Shown: positions 40,244-52,037 of the stretch, one piece after another | Position numbering within the stretch: the first letter of the stretch is position 1 | Layout: each line of letters starts with the position of its first letter | Made by a program: the position numbers and the translations under genes | The notes under the pieces: generated by a model | Databases searched by the model: none | What the model saw: only the letters and a program-made list of their open reading frames with translations | Told to the model about the DNA's origin: nothing | Origin: Halichondria panicea | Taxonomy: Eukaryota; Porifera; Demospongiae; Suberitida; Halichondriidae | NCBI RefSeq assembly: GCF_963675165.1 | Contig: NC_087380.1 | Location: 7,075,017-7,139,016, forward strand | Reading direction: 5' to 3' | DNA length: 64,000 nt

Positions 40244-43200
40244 TAGTCAAATTTTTTTGGATTGCAGATTTGCAAAATAATGCTTGTTCTCGAATTATGG
40301 CGTACATTGTTGCATTTTGAGTGGGCAGATCAAAGGAAACACTGTGCCAATATCTGCCATATGGCACAGGTCAAGCCTTGAACTGTGCCACTATCTAGAT
40401 ACTGGCATAGTATGGCTGAAGTTACCTAAAGCCCACCCTCCACCCAGTAACCTCCACCCAGTAACCTGAAACGGTCCCTTTTATAGTATAATACTGTTAA
40501 ACAGATTCAGTGGTAGGCAGAAAACGTTTTTCATGCGTCTGGTGCATTCCACAGTCACCACAAGTTAAAACTAGAGCACTAAAGTGCAAACCCTCGGCTG
40601 GTGACATGATTAAAAAGAAACCAGAAATATAATGCAGTGCATATAGTGATGTTGTTATCATGTATGACTTGCACAGCAACTCAGGAGCAATAAAACTAAA
40701 CCAGACTGGAGGCATGCTGAAACATTTGAGAACAGGTAGTGGTAGAAGCCTGGAGTCTCAGAGAAGTATGGCTCCAGGTTCTGCATGGAGTAGGATCCCA
40801 GTCAGCAGCAGGTATAATTCAAGCTTCTACTTTAGTGACCATTGTTCCTGGTATATACAGCTTTCTACTTTAGTGACCCTGTTCCATCGTTCTTGGTACA
40901 GGATCACTTCAGTTATAAGTAACGCATGTGCAAGTTCTGTTCAAGCTACATTTTGCTCGCTTTTATTAGACAAGGAGCTTTAACACCGAAAGCTGCCACT
41001 ATCAAAAGTACTAACTTGTTGTGTGGAGGCTACTCATGCTGTAAACGCAGTGCTAGAACATCCAGGTAAGCAGACCTAGTCACAAGCTTCTTAGCTTTTG
41101 CTCGACAAAAAAGCTTTAACATCAAAATCTGCCACTATTTAAATCAAGATATTGTTCTGTGAAGGCTACCTATGCTGCAAACGCAGCGCTATGGCATCCA
41201 GGTGAATTGATATACTCACCACAAACAGACAAACAAACAAACAAACCAACAGACTACTATACCCGTGGCCGCCCACGCGCCTCGGGTAACTAGTTGTCCT
41301 ATAAAAGGAGTGATGTGTACACGGAAAGGAATGCACAAGGAATGCAACAAATCAGTTGTTACACAGCTCACTCGTGCACACATTGGATATATTGGCTCAG
41401 TAGTGCCTTTGCCCTCGAGGCCTGCGGCTAAGTCACTACTGAGCCAATATATCCCATGTGACACTCGTGCATGTGTCACAACTATAACTTATAGGCCATT
41501 TGCAGTAGCAAAATCTGTTGGCTGATTATACAGTTGGGTGTGGCCCAACCCTCCATGAATAAAGGAGGTCAGGTTGCAAGCTTACCATATATTTTTGAGG
41601 TACTAAATTTTCTTCGAGATGTTCGAAAATTGATTTACTTCCAGTTGAAAGACTTCTCTACTGTATGGGTGTGGTTATTTTAACCTATATCCTCGAAAAT
41701 AAAATCCACGAAATGTTTAATTTGAGCAATCCGCCAAAATGTAGTGCCTTGAAGAATAACCTGTTATATACGGTATCTATTTGTTTTGCTAGCTGCATTA
41801 TGCATTTAATACTGCCTATGAAAGAGTGTTGCAAGCTGCGCTGTGCCAACGCCTCTCACCATAATTATTATGATTTCGCTCAAAAAGTATTAGGAATAAG
41901 CTTTTATCTATATGAATTTTACATTAAACTTTGCATTTGAGACAACAAACGAATTGAATTACATGAATTCCATGCAAAGAAAGTATCTATCTTTATACCA
42001 CCACACTTACATCATCACTAATTGATCTCATTGGTCAACAGCTGTAGGGTGGTATAATATGTCATACAGCCCCAGGCATGCACAGTTTTCAAGTTTTTTT
42101 TTTTGGTTTTTTCAAGAAGTAAGCAAAGACACAAGGCAAAGGCTGCAATGGCATTCCAATTAAGTATAAGCAAAACTAGGCATAACTCGTGAACCAAGCT
42201 TTATTTTGCAAATCCACGAATTAAAATCCAAGACTAGAAGCTCTTTCTTGCACTTTCTTGATCCTTGAGCAACTGTAGTAGTCTACATGCAATCACGCAC
42301 GCACGCACAACCATTTACCTCACTTGTGCATGCGCACCAAGTTCTGTTGTACCACATTGTCTGGAGTATATGAAGCGTGCAGTGCTAATGGTAAAAGGAG
42401 CATAGAAACAAGAAAGCAGGTGAGAGCATAACTCCAATCTGTTACAATGTCATTCACATGCATGTATGTTACATTTTTGGTGGTAGTTTTCCATGCTACT
42501 TTGTGGTTTTCCCAGTCATCCTAGCACATTGCTGGTAGGGTGGTGTTGTAGGATACAGTACGGGGACAATTTGTGGGACATAATTATAATAATGATCATT
42601 GACCGTGTATTTTGTGCAATGTATATTTAAGTGACTGTATTAAGTTTTTAGACTTATATACATGTACAGTCCATCCATGCATGCATGTTGACATGCAGTG
42701 CTCCAACCAAAGAGACTGGAAATTCTATTCGCAAATATTTGGATAAATGGAATGTAATATTAGATAGACACCTCGAGTTAGAGCCAGCACAGTACAACAG
42801 AAGCAAAGAACAGAGCAAAGTTGTGTGTAAACTGACGCCATGACGTTTGATGACAGACACAAAGTGCATGTGCAGTTGCAGGTAAGGCATCACAAGACGG
42901 GAAACTAAGTTCTTTGTTGGAATGGCCTAACTGGATCTACTATGATGCACACACCCCTATGCTATACAGAACTATAGCATATACAACTGTAAGTTCTGTT
43001 GGTGACCTGTCTAATTCTGAAGTTGCTTGAAGCAGCCAGCATGTAATAGGGGGTGTGGTCAACAAATATGGGAGTGGCCAAACATTTTGCGGTACCTTCC
43101 CTCCTTAAATCCTTGATGAAACCCTGATCATACAAACTAACTGTGCAGTCACTTTTCAGATGTGCTGCTTCCCTGCAGAGAAACTAGTCTGGGGGCCAGA

Positions 43201-43638
43201 CCTTTTCTCAGAGGGTGGAGGGGAAAGAGGAGAAAGGTCTGGAGACACTTGCAGCACTTCCGTGCATGTGCTCAGTCTTGGAATGTCAATTAGTTAGTGA
43301 TATAAAGAAGGATTAGATGTAGCACTACTCTCATTTCATTGGGTTAAAATCACATGACATAGGATATGCATTTCATTGGCCACATTCTGCTAGACCTAAT
43401 CCTAGCTCTATACTTGATTTTGCCCCCCGAGCTATTAGGTTCGGCCCCCAGACCGGCTACAGAGAAACATAGGAGAAAATATGTGAAAAGTGCTAAAAAG
43501 CTACAAGAGTAGTACCAATCGTAGTTAAAGCCAGTAGGCTTTAACAATATCATACTTCCAATAGACTTGTCTGATCCTATTACAAAAAGAACTTTCAACA
43601 TAATGCATAATAAAAATCAGAGCTTGCACCTGCGTATA
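40244..43638. other. Gene-free stretch of decayed repeats
   Basis: Contains two copies of the dispersed family (40950-41291), a palindrome at about 41375-41455 (ggatatattggctcagtagtg and its complement), an inverted GT-core repeat (42165-42360), and a weak TIR pair around 43188/43460 (tagtctgggggcc and complement). Short ORFs have no recognisable domain. Confidence 0.6.
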
Positions 43639-44162
43639 CTATGGAGTGGCATTTGTGTCAAAAATAAAAAATTGATCTGCTTGGCAAAATTGATTGGAAA
43701 ACGCGTAGTCACCTGATCCATGAATCAATCTGCAAAATGCAAATCAAACTGCAAAAATATACATCAAAACTGCAAGCAAAACTGCAGAGCGATCTGCCGG
43801 CAAAATAAATCGATCTGCTTTTCTACAAAAGAGTTCCACTTGCGAACTGCTTGCTTGACCTTTGAACCCAACACGTTAAGGTTTTGTTAGCGCTGTATTT
43901 AGTGACCTCTTACGACCTTGTCAGACCTTCTTCTGTACAAAAAAAGCAGATCGATTTGTTTCGCGTACAGATCAATTTGCTGACTCTGCAGTTTTGATTT
44001 GCAGATCGATTCAGCTGACTATGCAATTTTTGATCTGCACTTTTTGCATTCGATTTGCTCACTCGGGAAGTTTTGCAGATAATTCAGCTGACACGTGCGT
44101 TTTTTCCAATCAATTTTGCCAAGCAAATCAATTTTATTTTTGACACAAATGCCACTCCATAG
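43639..44162. mobile_element. 524-bp foldback element, nearly whole-length inverted repeat
   Basis: Ends ctatggagtggcatttgtgt and its complement with TATA on both sides. The arms continue inward (aaaattgattggaaaa) and the interior is also inverted, with many variants of gcagatcgatttg facing caaaactgcaaatc. It could fold into a hairpin of about 250 bp. No ORF. Confidence 0.9.
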
Positions 44163-44338
44163 TATACTAAGTCAATTGCTCCTAGCATGGACCTAGCCAG
44201 ATGTGAAAATTGAATATGGACGTACCTCATCTCTTTCTTCGTCCGATTTCAAATCTTGTTGGCATTTCAGTGAGCTGTAAAGTAGATGCACATAAAATTA
44301 ACATTCCAGCCCAGGCACATACATTTGGCTCTTTATAC

Positions 44339-44502
44339 CTATCTTTCAACAGCTTATCAGCACAACACGTACACAGCCAGTGTCCAGATATTGGCTGCAC
44401 AGAATCTTTCAGGAGATGGTTACGGTTGCAGTTGACACACTGGTAATTGTTAAACAGTGCTGGATTTTTGGATGTGCTTCGAAAGATTTCGCGTCTTGCC
44501 AT
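44339..44502 (-). CDS. RING-like zinc-finger first exon (likely TRAF-family N-terminus)
   Basis: From ATG 44502: MARREIFRSTSKNPALFNNY, then CVNCNRNHLLKDSVQPISGH and WLCTCCADKLLKD, with donor gatag/gtataaa at 44338. The Cys-x2-Cys ... Gly-His-x2-Cys-x-Cys-Cys layout fits the first half of a TRAF-type RING, except that the third ligand before Gly-His is Ser. The second half of the RING must lie in a further exon not identified. It may belong to the MATH gene at 36534-38220; the phases (2 here, 0 there) require a linking exon. Confidence 0.6.
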
Positions 44503-44604
44503 GTTCTCTCCCTAGATATAATTATGATAATAATATCTAGACGCGTACCGGCAGGAGATAATTATATCTAGCCCTGACTTACGTACGTACTTAGGGACTT
44601 ACCT

Positions 44605-44760
44605 TGGGACAGCCCCTGGGAAAGCCCCGAAGAAACCCCCCCAAGCCCGGGACAGCCCCTGGGAAAGCCCCGAAGAAACCCCCCAAGCCCGGGACAGTCC
44701 CAGGGAAAGCCCCCTCCTCGGCCTGGAGGAGTCCCAGGGAAAACTCTTCGGGAAAGTCCA
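44605..44760. repeat. GC-rich tandem repeat, about 45-bp unit, three copies
   Basis: Units of type gggacagcccctgggaaagc followed by cccgaagaaaccccc. The third unit is diverged. Sharp GC island in AT-rich surroundings; open frames on both strands are repeat artefacts. Confidence 0.9.
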
Positions 44761-44837
44761 GCCAAGAACAGAACCCGTGTGCAAAACACCTCTTCGATCC
44801 ATTTTGGACAGACTGATACATAGTTATACTATACTTC

Positions 44838-45045
44838 TAGTTCATTTTGAGTACAAGAACAAGTGGACTCAGCAAGTACGTGGACTCAGCAGACCAAACG
44901 AAATCATTTGAAAGCATTTTGAGTACAAGAACAAGTGGACTCAGCAAGTACTAGACGTGGACTCAGCAGACCAAACAATACAATTGAAATTAAGTTGAGT
45001 ACTCGAACAAGTGGACGGACTCAGCAGACCAAACGAAAACATGTA
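44838..45045. repeat. Tandem repeat, about 80-95 bp, three copies
   Basis: Each unit holds ttgagtac-agaacaagtgga, ctcagcaagta, and ggactcagcagaccaaac. Unit length varies through internal deletions; the third is shortest. Adjacent to the GC-rich array but unrelated in sequence. Confidence 0.9.
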
Positions 45046-45176
45046 TAAGAATGGTGTAGTTCTCGATACGAGTCTGAGTTTCCTTGCATATCATCCAGAG
45101 TAAGTCAGCTATTATTTTGAAGCATGTACATAGCTAGCAGTTGACGTTCAAGAAAGCTGTGCTTAGTGCTATTAAT

Positions 45177-45916
45177 AGTTGGGCGGAGTCCAACCAACGC
45201 TTCGCTCATGGTTGGGTATCAGTACACGTAGCAGTTTTGTTCCCACTGCAAGAAATTTGCAGCCCAATCAGATTGCTGCGTTCAAGTGGGAAACCTTACA
45301 GCTCAATTTAGCTGACAAGGCAAGCTGGGACACTGTATTTTAGCTGTATTTCTCTGGAGAATGCAGAAACAGCTCCTGCTGGATATCTAGGCTACTACTA
45401 GAAAAGAAGCATCTATGAATGAAGCTTGAACAGTAGTATCTTTGTATTAATTAATTAAAAGGACTTGTCTTTGTTTTTAAGTTTTGTTGTGCTACCAATC
45501 TAAGATTAGACCATTAGTTTTGGACAAAACCTGTGATATGTAGGCCTTCTTTGGTCTTCGAAAAGCTTCTCCAGAAGCCTTGGGGTAGTCTTATAGCTGG
45601 CTGTACTTCTCTTTGTGCTAGATGTCTAAAAATTTTATTTCTGCCTGTACTAAATCTTGTATTACAGGCTACAGTATTCTTCTACTTTCTCTAAGAGTCT
45701 GAGGTCTTTCTTGAATTCCAAAACAACTATAGCTAGATCCAGGCAGCTAGAATAGCCATCCATTGATTTCTTTATACCGCACCCCTGAGCCATGCGGTTG
45801 TCAGCCACTTAAGATTAAACAATATTCATACTCTGTCTCAAGTACCAGTGGAACAAAACTACTGCATGTAGTGATACCCAACCCAGAGCGCAGCGTTGGT
45901 TGGACTCCGCCCAACT
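45177..45916. mobile_element. 740-bp TIR element with 12-bp target duplication
   Basis: TIRs of about 72 bp begin agttgggcggagtccaacca at both ends (inverted) with roughly 85-90% match. agtgctattaat flanks both sides (45165-45176 and 45917-45928). The interior has no long ORF or recognised domain. Confidence 0.9.
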
Positions 45917-46123
45917 AGTGCTATTAATATTATGTCTAAAGACTATTGCAAACTCATTGAAACCTGCAAATCAGTGTCGAAGACCAAACTGTAAGATTAG
46001 TGCAGTTATTACATGTGATGCAGAGTAAGCCATGTACATATTTATATAGCCTAGTTTCATGAATCAGCCGCACCTCTCAGGGAGGAACGTCTGAGCAATC
46101 TTTACATGAAGTCATGGCACAAT

Positions 46124-46503
46124 CAGTGGCGGATCCAGGGGGAGATCCCAGGGTGCCACGGATCCCCGGCCCCCCTTTCAGTCTAGCTATAGTGTGGCTT
46201 TACTACAGCTACCAGCTAGCTATTTATCAGTTTTTGTAGCCATTGTAATTTGATTCAATGATTGTACCTGTTGTTTTGATGCATCAACTGCCAAAGGAGT
46301 GTTCAGGTTAGCCTATAGGCTAGCTAGTTAACTGTTCGTGGCAGCTAGCTAGCTCCACGCAAGTCTATTATGGGAATTCCCTGGCTGAGTATGGGATATT
46401 CCCTAGTCACGTATGACCGGAAGTGGGCGTAAGCCCCAAAAAACTTCCGCTGTGCGCTCGTATAGTTTGAAATCCCCCCTCATTTTTTCTGGATCTGCCA
46501 CTG
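46124..46503. mobile_element. 380-bp MITE with hAT-like ends 'cagtggcggatccag'
   Basis: Left cagtggcggatccaggg, right ctggatctgccactg. Such ends are common in animal hAT-type MITEs, but the flanks share only acaat (5 bp) rather than 8 bp. Non-coding. Confidence 0.8.
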
Positions 46504-46739
46504 ACAATGGAATGTATTGCGTCACAGTACCATGTACCACCAGCTAATTTAACTATCTCTGCTTAGCCACATCACTGCTTGCTGCTCAACCGCATGTAAA
46601 GTTTCATTATTTGCTGCCTCCTATTAAAGTCACCTGATACTTGTGAGCAATCTCATTGGTCACGTTGGATGGCTTGATGTAAAAAGTGCTCGGACGGTCT
46701 TTCCAAAAGAAGGGCTGCTCAGTAATTCATTGATGAGAC

Positions 46740-47080
46740 TAATTATAGCCATAGATAAAGTAAGAGAGGGATTGGAAACGGAAGTGACCTCGAATAACCA
46801 TTCATGTTGCGCCGGTTTTACTCGAGGCTGCCTACTACAACATGGAAAGACAATCCAGGCTGGAAACGGTTGAAGAGACAACAAAACTGCCCTACACTTC
46901 ATTTCCATACTTGAGGCCAACTTAGCAAGGCTATATAATTATACATAGCTATATATAGGTATGTCAAACAGTTATAACCTCTAGCTCTTTTCCAACCACC
47001 GAGAATTTCAGTGTTGTGTATTTTCCATATGATATACCCACCGCCATCAAGGGGTATGGAAATCAGGTTTTGGGCATAAG
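46740..47080. repeat. Repeat related to 21690-22060
   Basis: Shared text includes gagggattgg-aac, gacctcgaataaccat, cactcgaggctg-ctact and tctagctctttt, in the same order as near 21690-22060. Longer than a MITE; class unknown. Confidence 0.65.
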
Positions 47081-47262
47081 GCCAGTCTCAAGTAAATATA
47101 AAGGTTTGGCTGGGGGCAACACGGATGGTTTTGGGAATATATTCCAGCCAGTCAGTCACGTGCATGGACAGGCTTCCTTTTCTAATTCAAGTTCTAATTA
47201 ATCCCTCTCTCTATGCATATTGTGTAAAAGATGTGCTGAGTAAATATTTATATCTATTGCAG

Positions 47263-47677
47263 ATACATGGACATCATAATGGACTCTTATTATTCATGTT
47301 CTTCAAAGTATGCTTATAAGGCCATGGAGAAGATCGTGCAGAAGCGGCAAAAGCAGGAGGAGATGATGTTGGAGAAGGAACAAAAGCTGGAGCTCCGTGA
47401 GGAGAAGCTGAAGGAGGAGCTGAAGCTCCGTGAGGAGAAGCTGAAGGAGGAGCTGAAGCTCCGTGAGGAGGAGCTGAAGGAGGAGCTGAAACTCCGTAAG
47501 GAGGAGCTGAAGCTTGTGGAGAAGTTGGAGGAGCTCCGTCAGGAGCAGGAGCTCCTTGAGGAGAAGCTGAAGGAGGAGCTGAAGCTCCGTGAGGAGGAGC
47601 TGAAGGAGGAGCTGAAACTCCGTAAGGAGGAGCTGAAGCTTGTGGAGAAGTTGGAGGAGCTCCGTCAGGAGATTTTG
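47263..47677 (+). CDS. Repetitive charged coiled-coil / single-alpha-helix exon
   Basis: Open frame with Met at 47267. After about 25 residues it becomes repeats of Glu-Lys-Leu-Arg-rich helix (ELKLREEKLKEE, ELKLVEKLEELRQE). Two near-identical blocks of about 110 bp each lie within it. A plausible acceptor (tattgcag at 47255-47262) and donor (tttg/gtatta at 47678) bound it. Such i,i+4 Glu/Lys/Arg patterns form coiled coils or single alpha-helices. No partner exon is proved; the plus-strand MATH exon at 51099 is a possible downstream partner. It may also be only an expanded minisatellite. Confidence 0.4.
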
Positions 47678-47717
47678 GTATTACTTTGTTATATATACTG
47701 ATGTTAGATTTACAGTA

Positions 47718-47899
47718 TACCGTATAGCAGGTAATTTTCGATGGTGAAAATTTTCGTATAAACACCCAAATAGTTCGTATTTTAATTATTCGTACAGCTC
47801 AGGATAGTACGTGAATCTATTGCATTAGAATTTTTAATTTTCGTATGATGCAAAATGTACGAAAATTTCCATCATACAAAAATAACCCGCTATACGGTT
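47718..47899. mobile_element. TIR element, 'ccgtatagcggg' family, copy 4
   Basis: Starts ta-ccgtatagcaggtaattt and ends acccgctatacgg. The interior has cgtacagctcaggatagt and inverted aaattttcgta blocks, like copy 3. Confidence 0.85.
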
Positions 47900-48223
47900 T
47901 ACTTGTTCATAGGTATACATATAGGTATGATCAAGGGAGAGAGAGACGTAGGTATATACTGTGTATCATATATGTATGCAGAGAGTAACATGACTTTTTG
48001 TATCTGTCACAAGCTTGGAATTTGCACACTGACCAATCCAAGTGTGGGTGATGTAATCTTTATACAGTGGAACCTCCAAGTAACAAACCAGTTGGTACAG
48101 GAGGTGTTCTTTATTGGGGGGCTATACCATAATTATAAAGTTACGTTACCCCAAATGTGTTTTGAAATAGACGAGTATACATGCATGTACATGTAGCCAT
48201 GGTCTTTGAGAACAGGTTAACTA

Positions 48224-48461
48224 CAGTAGAACTTCGATTATCCGGCCCCTCCATTATCCGGAACCTCGATTATCCGGCTTGAAAGTTTCTTTTTTGAAAA
48301 TGGGCGTGTCTCTGTTACTATGGAGACAGGTCTACTTATCTTCTGCGCATGCGCAGACAACCATGTGGCACTGCTGTTTATCAATAAAGTGGGTGGATCA
48401 AGGCGTGGTTTATTCAGTTATCCGGCCTGCCTCTGTAACTAAGGTGTCCGAGGTTCTACTG
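48224..48461. mobile_element. Pogo/Tigger-type MITE, copy 3 (inverted relative to copies 1-2)
   Basis: Ends cagtagaacttcgattatcc and gaggttctactg with TA flanks. The interior contains the complement of the gtgggtggatcaaggcgtgg-type text of copies 1 and 2. A single left end of a related element (cagtggaacctccaagtaac) is at 48066. Confidence 0.9.
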
Positions 48462-49125
48462 TACCATAAATTGACGGAAATGCAAGTCGTCACATAATTA
48501 TATGACAGTGGGTGAGACTGAATCGCAGCAGACTGAAACTGAACTGTGCATGCACACATGACAAGAAATAGAGCACAGCTATTTTACAAGCAGGTAACGA
48601 TACAGTACGTACATGAACATGAAAGAGCCTAGCGGCAACTACACAATTAAGATTTGAACGCTATGACAAGGCTTTGAAAACGGTAGTGGTGCATAGTCAG
48701 ACATACACTAGGACTATATATAGGATCACAGCAGAGTCAGCAGTTATACAAATATTAAAGGTACATGTACCTGACATGTACTCCTGGAGTTCTGGACCGT
48801 TATTTGGATCACAGCAGAGCAGGCCTGGAGCGTTAAAAATAGGACACCAACCAAGCTCACAAAGAAGCCTGGAGCATCTTCGCATGATCCACGTGGCTGT
48901 AATAGTGCCTCAAATAAAAGCCGCGTATATCTGCTCCTATGGCCAATGTGCAAGTTTAAGCTTCTTAGCTTTTGCTCGCTTTTATTCGACAACGAAGCTT
49001 TAACATCACTATTAAAACAATAACTTTATGTATGAAGGCTATCCATGCTATAAACGCACCGCTATGGCATGGCATCCAGGTGAGCAGACTCAGAAATCAC
49101 AAACAAACAAACCAAACGACTACTA

Positions 49126-49390
49126 CAGTGGAACCTCTTATAACGGACTCTCTAAATAGCAGATCTCTCTGTTATAGCGGACATCATGCCTTGTACCAAT
49201 TGCTTTTACCATCTAACAAGCGTACCTCCTCTGAGGTGACTTGTCCGTTATCCGGAGTTTAAAGGAGTCCGCTATTCACGGTTGCAAGTACACTATAGTT
49301 AGATAGTAAAAGCAGATACAAGGCATGCTGTCCGCTATAACAGCTAGAGGGGTCCGCTATTTAGAGAGTCCGTTATAAGAGGTTCCACTG
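49126..49390. mobile_element. 265-bp TIR element, 'cagtggaacctcttataacg' family
   Basis: Perfectly matched ends of about 37 bp and TA flanks (49124-49125, 49391-49392). Pogo-like ends. It is inserted at the end of a dispersed-family repeat (48957-49125). Confidence 0.92.
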
Positions 49391-49627
49391 TATGTACTCT
49401 TGGTATAATTATATGCTTGTTGCAATTTTGAGCACACTTTTTGGGTGAGAATATTAATTATGCTATATAATTATAATAGGCAGGTTTTGGAAACAGGTTG
49501 GTACCGAGTCAGTAGCATCCTGGTACTGCATTTAAGGCACTACAATTTTGCAGATTGATTGAACCTTGAATTTTTTTTTAGTTCCTCGAAAATTTGGTAC
49601 TCCAGATAGAACCTTAATACGGTAGTA

Positions 49628-49927
49628 CCTTAATGTTACTATTATAGACGGGTAGTAATTTTAGCGTTTTCAGATTTTTCTCTTTTTTAGAGTACTAATT
49701 GTAGCAAAATCATTAGTAAATTCATTAGTACAATATTTGTCAAAAGATGTATAAGTATGAGTTTTAAGGTTGAATGGAAAGTTTAAAGTCAGATACAGTC
49801 ATATGAAAGAAGGGCTAACTTGCTTAGCATAATACTCTCAAAACTACATTTTCACATAAAGTTTTAACGCGGACTTAATTTAGCATTAATTACAAATTCG
49901 TACCCATTTATAATAGTAACATTAAGG
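49628..49927. mobile_element. 300-bp TIR element, 'ccttaatgttactattata' family
   Basis: Ends match for about 30 bp (inverted) with TA on both sides. The interior is AT-rich and non-coding. Confidence 0.9.
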
Positions 49928-50242
49928 TATACACATTTGTAGGCGTTAATTAGCCTCGGGCCCCCCTTTTCTGTTAAAATATGGAGGAACAAAGAAAAAG
50001 GAGAGCCTACCTTGCTAAGTCGCGTGACGGTAGGCGACAAGTGAAAAATGAATGTGGGCAGTCACTAGCTGGGCAGAGCCCAGCAAGGACACATTGCAGA
50101 CTTTCACAAAAAGCTGTAGCATGCAATCATAGATAGTATGCCAGAATCAAGTCTAGAGAAATCGTAGACGAGGGCTTACCTAGTAAAGACTAAAGATCTA
50201 AATTTAGCTCAGAACAGACAGACCCCACACTTGACTAGAGTA

Positions 50243-50605
50243 CCGTATATCTTCTAATAAAATTTTATCGGACAACAAAAAATAATTATTTTGGAAATTG
50301 TCTGGGTATAATTGGAACAGATTTTTTATATAGAGCATGCAAAATGTCCGGAAAAATCAAGCAGCTGCATGCGAGCTAGCTAAGTTTAATAGAACAGTGT
50401 GCGACTGAATAGTTGCACTAGCTATCTATATCTAGCTGCAGCACTCTAAGTCTTACTTGCCGTCTATGAATGAAACTCAACTTTTCAAGGTATTGTCCGG
50501 ATATACTTAGTAATATTAAAGCACTGGAGTGTTCGTTGTATTAGAACAACGAAAATTGCCCAAAAGAGGTAATTAGAAGTGTCCGATAAATTAGAAGATA
50601 TACGG
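50243..50605. mobile_element. 363-bp TIR element, 'ccgtatatcttctaat' family
   Basis: Left ccgtatatcttctaataaaa, right aaattagaagatatacgg, TA flanks. Inverted ttatcgga/tccgataa pairs extend the arms. Non-coding. Confidence 0.88.
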
Positions 50606-51098
50606 TAGGTGCATTTATTATGCCTCGAGGCGTAGCCGCGTGAGGGATACAGTAAAGCTGACTGTGTGTGTGTATGTGTGTGTGTCTGTCTGTCTGTCTG
50701 TCTGAACGTGATTGCAACCGTTCAGCAGATAGCTTAAACTGTCGCGCATGCATGCATGCTGAAAAGCACCGTGAAGGATTTCTTTGTATTTGTAACCGGA
50801 AATAACCATCATGTGATGCAATTTGGATTTTGTATATTGAAACGAAGGTGGCACACAGGAAATTAACTTAGTAAGTATGGCCTAATGCCTATAGGTGCAG
50901 GAGTTCATTACTTAATGAACTCGTGCTAGGTGCATGGTATAGGATTATGGCCTGCTGTTGAATTCACTGAATAACTTACTTAACCAACCATAATTGTCAA
51001 GCAAAATATGTACGCTGATTTTGCTGTAAACATACATGTAGGATCTGGACCACCACAGGCTTAGAGCAAACCTTAGATGTGCACCCCGCAGTGCAGGT

Positions 51099-51716
51099 GT
51101 GTCTGGTGTATCAAATTTGGTCCCTAGCATCATAGGAGGAGAACAAACTGATGAAAACCGCTTTTTAAAGTTAGAAAACATGGGTGTGAAGAATGCAAGG
51201 AACATGGTAGCAAAAATACGGAGAGATAATGCAGAAATCAAAGTACTGAATAAAAGAATCGAAGAAAAGAAAAGACTAATGGTTGTGTCGATATCGGGTT
51301 ATCAGAGTTTTATTATCACAGTTGCAAAAATGAGCGAAGAAGTTAACAATCCTACAAAGAAACTTTTCAGCCAACCATTTTTTCTGGAGAAGTATCGATA
51401 CAAATTAAGTCTTCAAGTGAACATGGACGGCAGTGGAGGAAGTCTATCTGTGTTTGTCCACATCATGAAAGGGGACTTTGACAGTATTCTGAAATGGCCT
51501 TTTATGCACAGGATTGCCATAAAGGTGAAGAACCAGAAAGAGGGAGATGATAGTGTTCATATTGTTCAACCAGAATCAACAGGCATTCAAAAACCGGAAA
51601 TTAACCAAAACATAACGTTTGGAAGCCGAAACTTTCCAACCTACTCTGAACTACTGACAGGAGGATTTGTCCGAGATGACAGCATCAGTATTGAGTGTGA
51701 AGTACTTTGGAATTAA
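51099..51716 (+). CDS. MATH/TRAF-C domain terminal exon (5' exons not found)
   Basis: Open frame of 205 codons preceded by an acceptor-like ccgcagtgcag; its first codon is GTG, so it is probably a 3' terminal exon and not a complete gene. A charged helix (ENMGVKNARNMVAKIRRDN) leads into a MATH domain: FIITVAKMSEE, SQPFFLEKYRYKLSLQVN, VFVHIMKGDFDSILKWPF, GGFVRDDSISIECEV. It is clearly related in domain order to the minus-strand gene at 36534-38220 (PFFFEGGYKMCLQLN, FIIMKGYYDDIIQWPF). Either part of a spliced TRAF-like gene or a retrocopied tail. Confidence 0.65.
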   Translation: MSGVSNLVPSIIGGEQTDENRFLKLENMGVKNARNMVAKIRRDNAEIKVLNKRIEEKKRLMVVSISGYQSFIITVAKMSEEVNNPTKKLFSQPFFLEKYRYKLSLQVNMDGSGGSLSVFVHIMKGDFDSILKWPFMHRIAIKVKNQKEGDDSVHIVQPESTGIQKPEINQNITFGSRNFPTYSELLTGGFVRDDSISIECEVLWN

Positions 51717-52037
51717 TAAACATGACACAAAACAGTATTACGATTAGTAGTATAACCCAACTCGTTTTTGCTTACAATTTTGTACGTAGTATATCTATGA
51801 TTGATAATTAGTTTGCACTGTACACATTGATTTATAAGTCATTATGTGCATATGTTCATCAAAATGTTTTCTGGTGGGTGTGGCAGGAAAAAATTGTTCA
51901 TCAAGGGCGTATAAAAGAAGAGAGGTCACTATCTAGTAACTGAATTCGTTACAACGTCATTCATTAGTATAGGGAGTGATCAGTGCCAAAATCTTTCGCA
52001 TGGTCGTGAAGTTTTACATACAAATGACGAATCACGT

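Noticed and set aside
42654-42893. 79-codon minus ORF with a hydrophobic stretch
   Set aside because: No splice support, no motif, lies among decayed repeats.
44568-44821. Overlapping ORFs rich in Gly/Pro on both strands
   Set aside because: They follow from the GC-rich 45-bp tandem repeat; the frame is open on both strands because of the repeat.
47274-47765. 163-codon minus ORF rich in Ala-Pro-Ser
   Set aside because: Antisense shadow of the Glu/Lys-rich repeat; runs into a MITE.
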